Shown: in pieces, positions 27,862 through 36,142 of the stretch
Numbering within the stretch: position 1 is the first letter of the stretch
Layout of the letters: each line of letters starts with the position of its first letter
NCBI RefSeq assembly: GCF_001180105.1
Contig: NZ_CVSO01000040.1
Coordinates: 1-64,000, forward strand
Reading direction: 5' to 3'
Length of the DNA: 64,000 nt
Origin: Candidatus Pelagibacter communis
Lineage (GTDB): Bacteria > Pseudomonadota > Alphaproteobacteria > Pelagibacterales > Pelagibacteraceae
Position numbers and translations under genes: made by a program
The notes under the pieces: generated by a model
What the model saw: only the letters and a program-made list of their open reading frames with translations
The model's database searches: none
What the model was told of the DNA's origin: nothing

Positions 27862-29130
27862 ATGAAAAGATTTATAATTACTGGCCCGAGCAAAGCCATA
27901 AATGGATCGGTAGACATAAGTGGTGCAAAAAATTCATGCCTTCCCCTTATGGCAGCATCTATTCTTTTTAAAAAAGAGGTAATTTTAAGAAATGTTCCTT
28001 TGGTTCAAGACGTTCTTACAATGAAAGATCTTTTAATTTCCTTAGGTTCTAAAGTTAAAATTTTAGAGAAAAAAAAGATTATGATTATTACAAATAAAAA
28101 GGATCATAAATTAACTGTTCCCTATAAATTGGTATCTACAATGCGAGCAGGAGTTTTAACCATGGGCTCCTTACTTGGAAGATATCCAAAGAAAAACATA
28201 AGAGTTGCTCAAGGGGGAGGTTGTGCATTAGGAATTCGTGATACATCTTGGCATCTCGAAGGTTTCAAAAGTTTAGGGGCTGAACACGTTTTGGAAAAGG
28301 GATATGTGAAAATATCTTCAAAGAATGGTTTGGTAGGTAAGAGCTATAAGTTTCCAAAAATTACAGTAACAGGTACGTCAAATTTAATCATGTCTTCAGT
28401 TTTTGTAAGAGGTTCCCACGTTTTAAAAAATATATCTTTAGAACCTGAGGTAACAGATCTTATAAAATTCCTAAATAACTCAGGCGCAAATATAAAGTTT
28501 ATTGGCAAAAGATCTTTAAGAATAAAAGGTGTTAAAGAGTTATTAAGTGGCAATCATAAAATTATTGGTGACAGGATAGAAGCATTTAGTTATCTATGTG
28601 TAGGAGCAATTACAAAGGGCAGTGTAAAAGTGGCGAATATAAATCCTAAATTTTTACCCTCAGAATTAAAGTTATTGAAAAAAATAGGTTTTAAAATTGG
28701 CGTAAGTAAAAATTCTATAAAATTAAATACTATAAAAAAATTAAAACCTATAAACGTTAAAACTGGACCATGGCCTGGATTTGCAACAGATTGTTTGCCT
28801 ATTTTAATACCTGTTTTGACCAAAATTTTTGGGCAAAGTAAAATTGAGGAAACGATTTTTACAAATAGATTTATGGCTGTGCCCGAACTTAATAGAATGG
28901 GAGCAGATATAAAAATTAAAAAAAATTTTGCAGTAATTAATGGAGAAAAAAAGTTGAATTCTGCCGATTGTATTTCATCTGACCTTAGAACTACCTTCTC
29001 AATAATATTGGGTGCAATCGCAGCAAAGGGATCATCAACAATATCAAGAGTTTATCATGGATTGAGAGGGTACTCAAATCTTCAACTTAAATTAAGAAAA
29101 CTTGGTGTTAAAGTAAAAATGAAAATATAA
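27862..29130 (+). CDS. murA: UDP-N-acetylglucosamine 1-carboxyvinyltransferase
   Basis: MurA transfers enolpyruvate from PEP to UDP-GlcNAc, the first committed step of peptidoglycan synthesis. The 422-residue protein has SGAKNSCLPLMAA (Lys-Asn active-site pair), STMRAGVLTMG, and VAQGGGCALGIR with the PEP-adduct cysteine at residue 121, which predicts fosfomycin sensitivity. The stop shares one base with the start of the DUF2948 gene. murA-DUF2948-hisD is a standard alphaproteobacterial order. Confidence 0.96.
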   Translation: MKRFIITGPSKAINGSVDISGAKNSCLPLMAASILFKKEVILRNVPLVQDVLTMKDLLISLGSKVKILEKKKIMIITNKKDHKLTVPYKLVSTMRAGVLTMGSLLGRYPKKNIRVAQGGGCALGIRDTSWHLEGFKSLGAEHVLEKGYVKISSKNGLVGKSYKFPKITVTGTSNLIMSSVFVRGSHVLKNISLEPEVTDLIKFLNNSGANIKFIGKRSLRIKGVKELLSGNHKIIGDRIEAFSYLCVGAITKGSVKVANINPKFLPSELKLLKKIGFKIGVSKNSIKLNTIKKLKPINVKTGPWPGFATDCLPILIPVLTKIFGQSKIEETIFTNRFMAVPELNRMGADIKIKKNFAVINGEKKLNSADCISSDLRTTFSIILGAIAAKGSSTISRVYHGLRGYSNLQLKLRKLGVKVKMKI

Positions 29131-29519
29131 TGGTAAAAAATTTCTTATCCAAGATATTAGCAAGAGATCTCAATGGTTTAAATATAATTTCTACATATTG
29201 CGAGGACTCAACCACCAGTGTTTCAGAGATTAAATATCTAAAAAAAAATAAAATATTTTTACTGTCTCTAACTCGAAAATCTCTCAAAGATAACAAAAAA
29301 AGCAACATTATGAGTGTTTGTAAATTTGAATTTATAGAAAATGTAGTAGCAAAAAATATAGATCAAAAAGACAGTAAACTAAAATTAAAGTTGATGGGAA
29401 TAGATATAACGAAAATAGATGAACAATATGAAATTAATTTGTTATTTTCAGATAATCGCTTTATAACCCTATATTCTGAAATTATAGAGGTAACATTGGA
29501 GGATTTAAAAAAGAAATAA
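29130..29519 (+). CDS. DUF2948 family protein
   Basis: The 129-residue protein matches the DUF2948 pattern in its segments LNIISTYCEDSTTSVSEI, YLKKNKIFLLSLTR and CKFEFIENVVAKNI, and in its fixed place between murA and hisD, where alphaproteobacteria carry this family. Its function is unknown. It overlaps murA by one base (TAATG) and is separated from hisD by one base, so it is translated with them. Confidence 0.75.
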   Translation: MVKNFLSKILARDLNGLNIISTYCEDSTTSVSEIKYLKKNKIFLLSLTRKSLKDNKKSNIMSVCKFEFIENVVAKNIDQKDSKLKLKLMGIDITKIDEQYEINLLFSDNRFITLYSEIIEVTLEDLKKK

Positions 29520-29520
29520 A

Positions 29521-30807
29521 ATGAAAGTAATTTCTGCTAAAAATAAGAATTTTGATAAATTATTGGATACTCTTCTTTCTAAAAGAAAAAATAAGCTTCG
29601 ATCAGATTATATTTCAGTAAAAAATATAATTAAAGATGTAAGAAAAAATGGAGATAAAGCCCTAGTAAAATACGAGAAAAAATTTAATAAAAATAAAACC
29701 ATTATTCCGAACTTAAAAAAAATTAAAGACTCAATTAAATCCTTAGACCAAAAAGTAAAAAAAGCGATAGATGCAGCTTACAACAGAATTTATAAATTCC
29801 ATTCACTTCAAAAGTTTAAAGATTTTTCATATACTGATAAGTATGAAAATAAAGTGAAATATCAATATGTCCCACTTGAGTCAGTTGCAATTTACGTGCC
29901 AGGCTCAAAAGTTTCTTATCCATCTAGTGTCTTAATGAATACAATTCCTGCAATCGTAGCAGGAGTTAAAAGAATTGTGATGCTGAATCCTTGCTACAAA
30001 GGAAATCAAAACGCTGCAGTTTTGTATGCTGCAAGAAAATGTAAAATTAAAGAAATTTATTCTATTGGCGGCCCTTCAGCAATTGCAGCTGCCGCGTATG
30101 GAACTAAATCAATTAAACCTGTAAATAAAATTGTAGGACCAGGAAATTCATATGTTGCCTCAGCAAAAAAAGAGGTCTTTGGGGATATAGGTATTGAGTC
30201 AATGACAGCTGGACCTTCAGAGGTTTTAGTTGTTTGTGACAACAAATCGAATCCAGAATGGTTGGCAAGTGATTTAATTGCTCAAGCTGAACATGATTCT
30301 CTCGCCCAGTGTGTTTTAATTTCAAAAGATAAAAACATTCTAAAAAAAACTAAGATTGAAATAATAAATCAACTTAAAAGCATTTCGAGGAGCTCAGTTG
30401 CAAAAAAAAGTTTAATGATGAATGGTATACTAATCTTCGAAAATTCAGAAAATAAAATAGCAGAAATAATAAACAAAATTGGACCAGAGCACTTAGAACT
30501 AAATATAAGGAACTACAAATCTTTAGCGTCAAAGATTAAGAATGCAGGCTCTATATGTTTAGGAAAATATGCTGTGATGGCTATGACAGATTATGGAGTG
30601 CCAGGCACCAATCATGTGTTACCAACCAATATGACTAGCAAATACGCAAGCGGGTTAAGTGTTTCAGAGTTTATTAAAAAAATTTCATACATAAATTTAT
30701 CAAAAAAGGGTATTGAAACTCTTGGTCCATCAGTTATAACTCTTGCAACTAATGAAGGTTTAGATGGACATGCTAAATCAATTAAAAAAAGATTAGGAGA
30801 ATTATAA
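29521..30807 (+). CDS. hisD: Histidinol dehydrogenase
   Basis: HisD oxidises histidinol to histidine in two NAD-dependent steps with zinc. The 428-residue protein shows [62 protein letters not shown] (zinc Gln/His) and [10 protein letters not shown]. Length and motifs are typical. It is followed two bases later by infA, and the other histidine genes of the window (hisZ, hisG, hisS) lie within 4 kb downstream. Confidence 0.96.
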   Translation: MKVISAKNKNFDKLLDTLLSKRKNKLRSDYISVKNIIKDVRKNGDKALVKYEKKFNKNKTIIPNLKKIKDSIKSLDQKVKKAIDAAYNRIYKFHSLQKFKDFSYTDKYENKVKYQYVPLESVAIYVPGSKVSYPSSVLMNTIPAIVAGVKRIVMLNPCYKGNQNAAVLYAARKCKIKEIYSIGGPSAIAAAAYGTKSIKPVNKIVGPGNSYVASAKKEVFGDIGIESMTAGPSEVLVVCDNKSNPEWLASDLIAQAEHDSLAQCVLISKDKNILKKTKIEIINQLKSISRSSVAKKSLMMNGILIFENSENKIAEIINKIGPEHLELNIRNYKSLASKIKNAGSICLGKYAVMAMTDYGVPGTNHVLPTNMTSKYASGLSVSEFIKKISYINLSKKGIETLGPSVITLATNEGLDGHAKSIKKRLGEL

Positions 30808-30809
30808 AT

Positions 30810-31025
30810 TTGTCAAAACAAGATTCTTTAGAATTTAAAGGAAAGGTAATAGACCTTTTACCCAATGCAATGTTTAGAGTAAAATTAGAAAATAATCACA
30901 TTGTTACTGCACATACAGCAGGCAAATTAAAAAAAAACAGAATTAGAGTTTTGCAGGGAGATAATGTTACTGTAGAAGTAACTCCGTATGATCTTACAAA
31001 GGGTCGTATTATATTTAGATTTTAA
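30810..31025 (+). CDS. infA: Translation initiation factor IF-1
   Basis: IF-1 blocks the ribosomal A site during initiation. The 71-residue S1-fold protein is highly conserved: [34 protein letters not shown] and [14 protein letters not shown]. The only start that gives a normal N-terminus is TTG at 30810, two bases after hisD; no in-frame ATG lies at the right place. It ends two bases before the tRNA-Phe gene, so the message is probably processed there. Confidence 0.95.
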   Translation: MSKQDSLEFKGKVIDLLPNAMFRVKLENNHIVTAHTAGKLKKNRIRVLQGDNVTVEVTPYDLTKGRIIFRF

Positions 31026-31027
31026 AT

Positions 31028-31102
31028 GGCCTTGTAGCTCAGTAGTAGAGCAGTACCCTGAAAAGGTATGTGTCGTAAGTGCGATTCTTACCAAGGCCAC
31101 CA
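31028..31102 (+). tRNA. tRNA-Phe (anticodon GAA) with altered elbow
   Basis: The 75-nt tRNA has acceptor GGCCTTG/CAAGGCC, discriminator A, encoded CCA, D stem GCTC/GAGC, anticodon stem GTACC/GGTAT with loop CTGAAAA (anticodon GAA, 31060-31062) and T stem GTAAG/CTTAC. Two near-universal bases differ: position 18 in the D loop is A (31044) rather than G, and position 55 in the T loop is G (31081; loop TGCGATT) rather than T. The usual G18-pseudouridine55 contact is therefore replaced, while G19-C56 is kept. Confidence 0.92.
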
Positions 31103-31171
31103 CCAAAAAAACTGAATATTAGACAATAAATTCACTTGCATCTAATTTAGAAATCTAATAACTAAACATGA

Positions 31172-31189
31172 TCTTTGTATAAGCAAAGA
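31172..31189 (+). promoter_or_regulatory. 5' leader hairpin of the cold-shock gene
   Basis: In the 110-base leader between tRNA-Phe and the cold-shock gene, TCTTTG (31172-31177) and CAAAGA (31184-31189) form a 6-bp hairpin with a 6-nt loop, ending 23 bases before the ATG. Further upstream ATTAGA can pair with either of two TCTAAT copies, giving alternative folds. Long structured leaders are common in cold-shock genes and act as thermosensors; that role here is inference. Confidence 0.4.
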
Positions 31190-31212
31190 CAAATTAATAA
31201 AGAAAGAGTAAA

Positions 31213-31425
31213 ATGAGTAAAAAAGGTAAAGTGAAATGGTTCAACGGCAAAAAAGGTTATGGATTTTTGGAGCTAGTTGGAGAAGAAGGTAAAGACGTAT
31301 TCGTTCACGCTTCTGCTGTAAGAGAAGCTGGTTTAAGATTCTTAAATGAGGGCGATGAAATTACATTCGAAATTGAAGATGGAGAAAAAGGTCCTTCCGC
31401 AGTAAAACTGCAAAAAACCTCTTAA
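31213..31425 (+). CDS. Cold-shock domain protein
   Basis: The 70-residue protein is a single cold-shock domain: [18 protein letters not shown] holds the RNP1 motif (KGYGFLEL, usually KGYGFI) and DVFVHASAV is RNP2. Such proteins bind single-stranded RNA or DNA and act as RNA chaperones. The acidic [18 protein letters not shown] end is normal. It has its own leader of about 110 bases and is followed directly by a region able to form several long stems. Confidence 0.92.
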   Translation: MSKKGKVKWFNGKKGYGFLELVGEEGKDVFVHASAVREAGLRFLNEGDEITFEIEDGEKGPSAVKLQKTS

Positions 31426-31426
31426 T

Positions 31427-31612
31427 TCTAATTCATCATTATTGTATAGGAGTATGAAGATCATTAGGTCGGCTATTCCTATACAATTCATTCTTGTATT
31501 TTAGGAATTAGATGCTATTTAAATACTATGATTATATTAAATAATAAGTTTAACTCTCTTCACAGACATCATACACATGCTGGCTGCACGCTAGCTATTT
31601 GATTATTTAATA
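31427..31612 (+). ncRNA. Candidate structured RNA or 3' UTR after the cold-shock gene
   Basis: Starting two bases after the cold-shock stop codon, TCTAATTC (31427-31434) pairs with GAATTAGA (31505-31512) and encloses a 14-bp stem with one G-U pair, 31441-31454 with 31474-31487, around a 19-nt loop. A second unit follows: an 11-bp stem, 31535-31545 with 31602-31612, enclosing a GC-rich hairpin GCTGGC-TGCAC-GCTAGC (31579-31595). Local GC in the hairpins is above background. No open frame of note and no poly-T terminator directly follow. It could be a stand-alone small RNA or a stabilising 3' UTR. Confidence 0.42.
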
Positions 31613-31651
31613 AATTTAAATTTAACAACAATTAATATAAAATAAATATAC

Positions 31652-31726
31652 GCCCTGGTGGTGAAATGGTTATCACGGAAGTTTGTGGAACTTCAGTTTT
31701 TGGTTCGATCCCAAGCCAGGGTACCA
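31652..31726 (+). tRNA. tRNA-His (anticodon GTG), no encoded G-1
   Basis: The 75-nt tRNA has acceptor GCCCTGG/CCAGGGT (closing G1-U72), discriminator A73, encoded CCA, D loop with GG, anticodon stem GAAGT/ACTTC with loop TTGTGGA (anticodon GTG, 31685-31687) and a standard TTCGATC T loop. The base before G1 is C, and position 73 is A, so the otherwise universal G-1:C73 identity pair of tRNA-His is absent, as known for a large group of alphaproteobacteria. It ends five bases before the hisS start codon. Confidence 0.94.
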
Positions 31727-31731
31727 AAAAA

Positions 31732-33126
31732 ATGAGTAAAGAAAATAAATTAAGTCCTGGCTTACCCCAGGGATTTGAAGATAGGTGGAATAAAAAATTA
31801 CTTCTTAAAAAGAAACTTTTAAAAGTTATAGAGAATAATTTTATAAAATACGGGTTCGACCCTTTGGAAACTCCATCGTTTGAAATTGCAGAAAATATCG
31901 GATCCTTTCTCGCAGAGGACGAGAATAATCCCATGTCTGATGTATTCTCCTTTAAAGATGGAGTAAAAGATATTACTCTTCGTTATGATCTATCAAGTCC
32001 ATTGGCGAGATTTGTTGCTCAAAACAACCAAGACCTTCCATCAATATTCAAAAGATATGCAATCCAAAATGTTTTTAGAAATGAGAAAGCTGGTAACGCG
32101 CGTTATAGAGAATTTACACAAGCAGATTGTGATATTGTAGGGAATGTTAATCCCGCTCAAGCGAATGCAGAATTATGTAATTTAATTTCAAGCACATTGT
32201 TGGAATGTGGTCTAAAAACTGATCAATTTATCATTAACGTCAGCAACAGAAAAATAATTCAAGGTCTAATCAAAGATCTAAAAATTCCAGATACTAAACA
32301 GGTCAAGGTTATGAGAGCAATTGACAAGCTTGATAAACCTGATTTTGGATTAAGAGGTGTTGAAGATTTATTAAAAAAAGAGAGAAAAGATAAAAGTGGT
32401 GCAATTACAAAAGGCGCTAATCTGAATGATGAGCAAGTATCTAAAATTTTAAATTTTTTAAAAATTAATGATTTAAATGAACTCAAACAAAATTTCAAAA
32501 ATCCTTTAACGCAGGAAGGAATTAAAGAATTAGAAGATCTTCTAGAAATTTTAAAGTTTGGAAATTGTTTTGATCAAATAAAAACTAATTTTACAATTGT
32601 AAGAGGTCTTGCATATTATGATGGTTTTTGTGTTGAAACTAATCTTAATTTTAAAGTAAAAAATAACAAAGGCAAAGAGGTAGATATTGGAAGCATTTGC
32701 TCTGGGGGACAATACAATAAGTTAATATCTAGATTTAAAGGAGTAGATATACCTGGTACTGGCGTGAGTATTGGTGTTGATAGATTGTTATTTGCGATGA
32801 TGCAATTAAACCCAGAAATAGATGAACAAAAGCCAGTTATAATTTGTGTGATGGATGAAAAATATTTGAAAAATTATTACGAAATTTTGGAAACTTTGAG
32901 AAAAAATAATATCAATTCAGAAATCTTTTTAAATAGTAAAAAAAATCTTGGGAAACAATTAACTTATGCCAATAAAAAAGGGTGCCCTGTTGCAGTAATT
33001 TGTGGGGAGAATGAATTTAAAGATAATAAAATTACCTTAAAAAATCTTCTTGGTGTTAAAGGAGAAAATAATCAAGCTACATTTTCAAAAGAAAATTTAA
33101 TTAATGAAATCAAAAAATTTATCTGA
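31732..33126 (+). CDS. hisS: Histidyl-tRNA synthetase, divergent (eukaryote-like) type
   Basis: The class II synthetase of 464 residues starts at ATG 31732 (MSKENKLSPGLPQGFEDRW); a longer frame begins inside the tRNA-His gene and is rejected. Motif LRYDLSSPLARF, motif 2 AIQNVFRNEKAGNARYREFTQ and the histidine motif GLAYYDGF are nearer to eukaryotic/archaeal HisRS than to the E. coli type (LRPEGT). Alphaproteobacteria that lost G-1 of tRNA-His carry this divergent enzyme, which fits the A73 tRNA-His just upstream. Only five bases separate tRNA and start codon, so tRNA 3' processing would leave an almost leaderless hisS message. Confidence 0.93.
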   Translation: MSKENKLSPGLPQGFEDRWNKKLLLKKKLLKVIENNFIKYGFDPLETPSFEIAENIGSFLAEDENNPMSDVFSFKDGVKDITLRYDLSSPLARFVAQNNQDLPSIFKRYAIQNVFRNEKAGNARYREFTQADCDIVGNVNPAQANAELCNLISSTLLECGLKTDQFIINVSNRKIIQGLIKDLKIPDTKQVKVMRAIDKLDKPDFGLRGVEDLLKKERKDKSGAITKGANLNDEQVSKILNFLKINDLNELKQNFKNPLTQEGIKELEDLLEILKFGNCFDQIKTNFTIVRGLAYYDGFCVETNLNFKVKNNKGKEVDIGSICSGGQYNKLISRFKGVDIPGTGVSIGVDRLLFAMMQLNPEIDEQKPVIICVMDEKYLKNYYEILETLRKNNINSEIFLNSKKNLGKQLTYANKKGCPVAVICGENEFKDNKITLKNLLGVKGENNQATFSKENLINEIKKFI

Positions 33127-34153
33127 AAAAATTCTTAGATCTGTAAAATCTAAAGGATTTAAATACATTGATTTGCCATCTGTAATTGAAGCTAATCATA
33201 TAGTGCAAAGATCAGGTGAAAATTTTAGAAAGTTTATCTTTTCATTTATCGATCAAAATGGAAGCGAGTTATGTTTAAGACCTGATTTAACAATAGTCTC
33301 ATGTCTTAGATACCTTGAAAACAATCTTAAAACTAAAGAAAAAATATTTTATAGTGGTCAGGCATATAGAAAATCCAATAATAAAAAAGACTCAATTATT
33401 AGAGACCAAATTGGATTTGAAATTATTGGTTCAAAAGATGAGAAAAAAGATGATAAAGAAATAATTGATACTTCTCTAAAATCAATAAAAAATTTAAATT
33501 ATTCTACAGGCACATTGACAATCGGCAACGTAGAGATATTTAATCTTTTAATTTCAAAATTAGATATCCCTAAAAGATGGAAATTAAGACTTTCAAGGCA
33601 TTTTTGGAGAGAAAGTTATTTCAACGACTTACTTAAAAGATTAGAGACAAACTCAGATGTTGATCCAACAATTGTCGAGATTGATAAAAGACGTTATTTA
33701 AAAATGACTAGAGAAAATAAGTCATCAATAATTGCTGGTAGATCCATTGATGAAATTTTAAAGAGGTTTGATAAAAAGATTAAAGACCCAAGACGCCCAA
33801 GTAAAGGTAGAAATGTTTCTAAAATTATTAGAGGGTTTCTAAAGATCAAATGTCCAATTGATAAAGCAGCTCAGGAATTAAATAAATTTTTTAAAAAAAA
33901 TAAAGTTAATCTAGCAGTCGATCAAAAATATTTTCCATTATCAAATAAAAAAGTTTCAAAGCTTAATGTAATTTTTTCAACTGCATTTGGAAGACAGCTT
34001 GAATATTACACAGGTATGGTGTTCAAAATTGACATTAAATCAAAAAATAAAATTAAAAATATATTTAATGGTGGAAGATATGATCAATTAATTTCTGATT
34101 TAGGATCGAAAAAAAAGGTGCCAGCTGTTGGTGCAGCAATAAACTTAAAGTAA
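33104..34153 (+). CDS. hisZ: ATP phosphoribosyltransferase regulatory subunit
   Basis: HisZ is a HisRS-like protein without aminoacylation function that activates short-form HisG. The 349-residue protein keeps the HisRS catalytic-fold outline (LRPDLTIVSCLRYL, YSGQAYRKSNNKKDSIIRDQIGFEIIG, GRQLEYYTGMVFKI, FNGGRYDQLISDLG) but lacks the C-terminal anticodon-binding domain. Its first 23 bases overlap the end of hisS and it is followed three bases later by hisG, so the HisZ-HisG complex is encoded in order. Confidence 0.9.
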   Translation: MKSKNLSEKILRSVKSKGFKYIDLPSVIEANHIVQRSGENFRKFIFSFIDQNGSELCLRPDLTIVSCLRYLENNLKTKEKIFYSGQAYRKSNNKKDSIIRDQIGFEIIGSKDEKKDDKEIIDTSLKSIKNLNYSTGTLTIGNVEIFNLLISKLDIPKRWKLRLSRHFWRESYFNDLLKRLETNSDVDPTIVEIDKRRYLKMTRENKSSIIAGRSIDEILKRFDKKIKDPRRPSKGRNVSKIIRGFLKIKCPIDKAAQELNKFFKKNKVNLAVDQKYFPLSNKKVSKLNVIFSTAFGRQLEYYTGMVFKIDIKSKNKIKNIFNGGRYDQLISDLGSKKKVPAVGAAINLK

Positions 34154-34156
34154 ATT

Positions 34157-34840
34157 ATGAAAAATACAATTAACATAGGTATACCAAGCAAAGGCAGATT
34201 AAGGAAAGACGTTTTAAAGATTTTTAAAAGAAAAAAACTAAAACTTGTTTCAGAAAGAGGGGAAAGGGATCTCATTGGATCAATTAAAAATAAAAAAAAT
34301 TTAAAAATATTATATTTACATGCTAGAGAGATTATAGAAAGACTAGGGGATGGTTCTCTAGATATAGGTTTTTCTGGTTTTGACTTATTTAAAGAAAGTG
34401 AATTTAATACACAAAAAAAAATAAACCTTGTTAAAAAATACGATTTTGGAAAAGCAAATCTGGTTGTTGCTATTCCTGATCCATGGATTGATGTTCAAAC
34501 AGTTGCAGACTTAGAGGAAATTGCGTTTGAATTTAGAGATAAAAAAAAGAAAAGACTTAGAGTTGCAACTAAATATCCAAATCTGACTAGAGACTTCTTA
34601 TTTTCAAAAGGTGTAACTCAATTTCAAATTGTCGAAAGTTTGGGCGCTACGGAAGTTTATCCTTTTACTGGTTCAGCAAATTTGATTTCTGACATCACCT
34701 CTACTGGGAAAACGATTAAAAGTAATAACTTACGCATACTTAAAGACGGTGAAATTTTGAAATCTCAGGCGTGTGTTTTTTCATCAAAAAAAAGTTTTTC
34801 AAAAAAAGGTTTAAAAAATATTATTAAGTTATTTTCTTAG
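34157..34840 (+). CDS. hisG: ATP phosphoribosyltransferase, short form
   Basis: HisG catalyses the first step of histidine synthesis, joining ATP and PRPP. The 227-residue length is the short form without the C-terminal ACT-like regulatory domain, which needs HisZ, present just upstream. Recognisable segments are IGIPSKGRLRKDVL, GDGSLDIGFSGFDL and RVATKYPNLTRDF, then VESLGATEVYPFTGSANLISDI (PRPP loop). Feedback control is expected to pass through HisZ. Confidence 0.94.
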   Translation: MKNTINIGIPSKGRLRKDVLKIFKRKKLKLVSERGERDLIGSIKNKKNLKILYLHAREIIERLGDGSLDIGFSGFDLFKESEFNTQKKINLVKKYDFGKANLVVAIPDPWIDVQTVADLEEIAFEFRDKKKKRLRVATKYPNLTRDFLFSKGVTQFQIVESLGATEVYPFTGSANLISDITSTGKTIKSNNLRILKDGEILKSQACVFSSKKSFSKKGLKNIIKLFS

Positions 34841-34960
34841 TAATAAGTCCTTAAGATAGATAAGAATAATTTTAATTACATCTAAATTTCTTAAAGTTGC
34901 ATAAACAGCTATTAAAACGCTTACTAAAATTATTATTTTAAAGGTTAATTGAAATTCCAT
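34829..34960 (-). CDS. Possible small membrane protein antisense to the hisG end
   Basis: On the minus strand a 43-codon frame runs from ATG at 34958-34960 to TAA at 34829-34831. It begins MEFQLTFKIIIL and has one strongly hydrophobic helix (about residues 7-22, FKIIILVSVLIAVYATL) followed by a basic, amphipathic tail ending LLRK. It fills most of the 210-bp gap between hisG and rmuC and overlaps the hisG 3' end by 12 bp. No ribosome-binding site is visible, but this is common here. Whether it is translated is uncertain. Confidence 0.35.
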   Translation of the reverse strand: MEFQLTFKIIILVSVLIAVYATLRNLDVIKIILIYLKDLLLRK

Positions 34961-35050
34961 TATTTTAATTAATATATTACAATTTCATTTGTTTTTTTTA
35001 TCTTTTTACTTGTATACTTTGATAAAATAGGAATATTCATAATTGATAGC

Positions 35051-36106
35051 ATGCAAGATTCGATATTATATTTAATTTTAGTTTTAATGGTAATAATAAT
35101 TTACCTATTAATTACTCAGAGGAGAAATAAATCGGAACCAAAAGATAATTCTCAAGAAATTAACAATTTAAGGGATAGTATTAATAGTTCATTTAATACA
35201 ATGAGTGCATCTTTTAACAGTTTATCTAAAGATGTCACAAGAGACATGACTCAGACACTAACATCAGTAAATCAAAAAGTTGAAGCATTTAACATGCAGG
35301 TAAAAGATTTAAATGAAAGCCAGAGAGGCATAAATAAGATACTTGCAGGGGTGAAAAAATTTGGAACATTAGCTGAATTCAGTTTAGGATCTTTATTAGA
35401 GGATTTGTTACCAGCTTCACAATATTTGTCTAATGTTAAAATGAAAGAAGATACGAGTGAAAATGTTGAGTTTGCTATCAAACTTAAAGAGGATGTGCTT
35501 GTACCAGTAGATAGTCATTTTCCTGTAGATAAATTTAAAGCCATAGAGGATGCATTTAAAGATGAGGATAAAAAGGCCGCTGCTGATGCAAGAAAAAATT
35601 TAGCAAAAGCTTTTAGGGACAAAGCAAAATCAGTTAATGATAAATATATAAACCCTCCTAAAACTACAGACTTCGCAATTGTTTATGCTCCGACAGAAAG
35701 TTTATTTTCAGAATTAAGCTCTTACCAAGACCCTGTTAATAAAGAGCTGTTGACGCAAGAAATAATGAAAAAGTATAAAGTTGTAATTTTAGGACCAAAT
35801 ACACTCTCAGCTTATTTGCAATCTCTTCATATGGGATTTCAAACTTTGAAAGTTCAAAAGCACGCAACAGAAATCTATGATCATTTAAAAACAATCAGCA
35901 CTAGATTTTCAACTCATTTCGATAATATTTATAAATTAAGAAAAAAATTAGAGGAGGCTATGACAGTCGTTGACAGTTTTGGAAAAGATGCCAGATCAAT
36001 TACCCGGACACTAGAAAATATAAAAGATCCAGAGCAGATTGAAAGAGCTATCAATACAGAGAATGTAGAAAAGCTAGGTAAACAACCCAAACAAGCCAAA
36101 AACTAA
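35051..36106 (+). CDS. rmuC: RmuC-family DNA recombination protein
   Basis: RmuC limits DNA inversions at short repeats and is thought to be a nuclease. The 351-residue protein has an N-terminal membrane helix (residues 4-22), a coiled-coil region (about 30-95, NSSFNTMSASFNSLSKDV) and the RmuC core: FGTLAEFSLGSLLEDLLP, EFAIKLKEDVLVPVDSHFPV and DFAIVYAPTESLFSEL, then VVILGPNTLSAYLQSL. The RmuC core is a PD-(D/E)XK-like fold. It opens a run of three nuclease-related genes. Confidence 0.9.
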   Translation: MQDSILYLILVLMVIIIYLLITQRRNKSEPKDNSQEINNLRDSINSSFNTMSASFNSLSKDVTRDMTQTLTSVNQKVEAFNMQVKDLNESQRGINKILAGVKKFGTLAEFSLGSLLEDLLPASQYLSNVKMKEDTSENVEFAIKLKEDVLVPVDSHFPVDKFKAIEDAFKDEDKKAAADARKNLAKAFRDKAKSVNDKYINPPKTTDFAIVYAPTESLFSELSSYQDPVNKELLTQEIMKKYKVVILGPNTLSAYLQSLHMGFQTLKVQKHATEIYDHLKTISTRFSTHFDNIYKLRKKLEEAMTVVDSFGKDARSITRTLENIKDPEQIERAINTENVEKLGKQPKQAKN

Positions 36107-36142
36107 TTCATTTCAAATTAAAAAACAAATATAACGGTTCAA

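Noticed and set aside
31666-31731. Upstream extension of hisS
   Set aside because: It lies inside tRNA-His; HisRS homology begins at the ATG at 31732.
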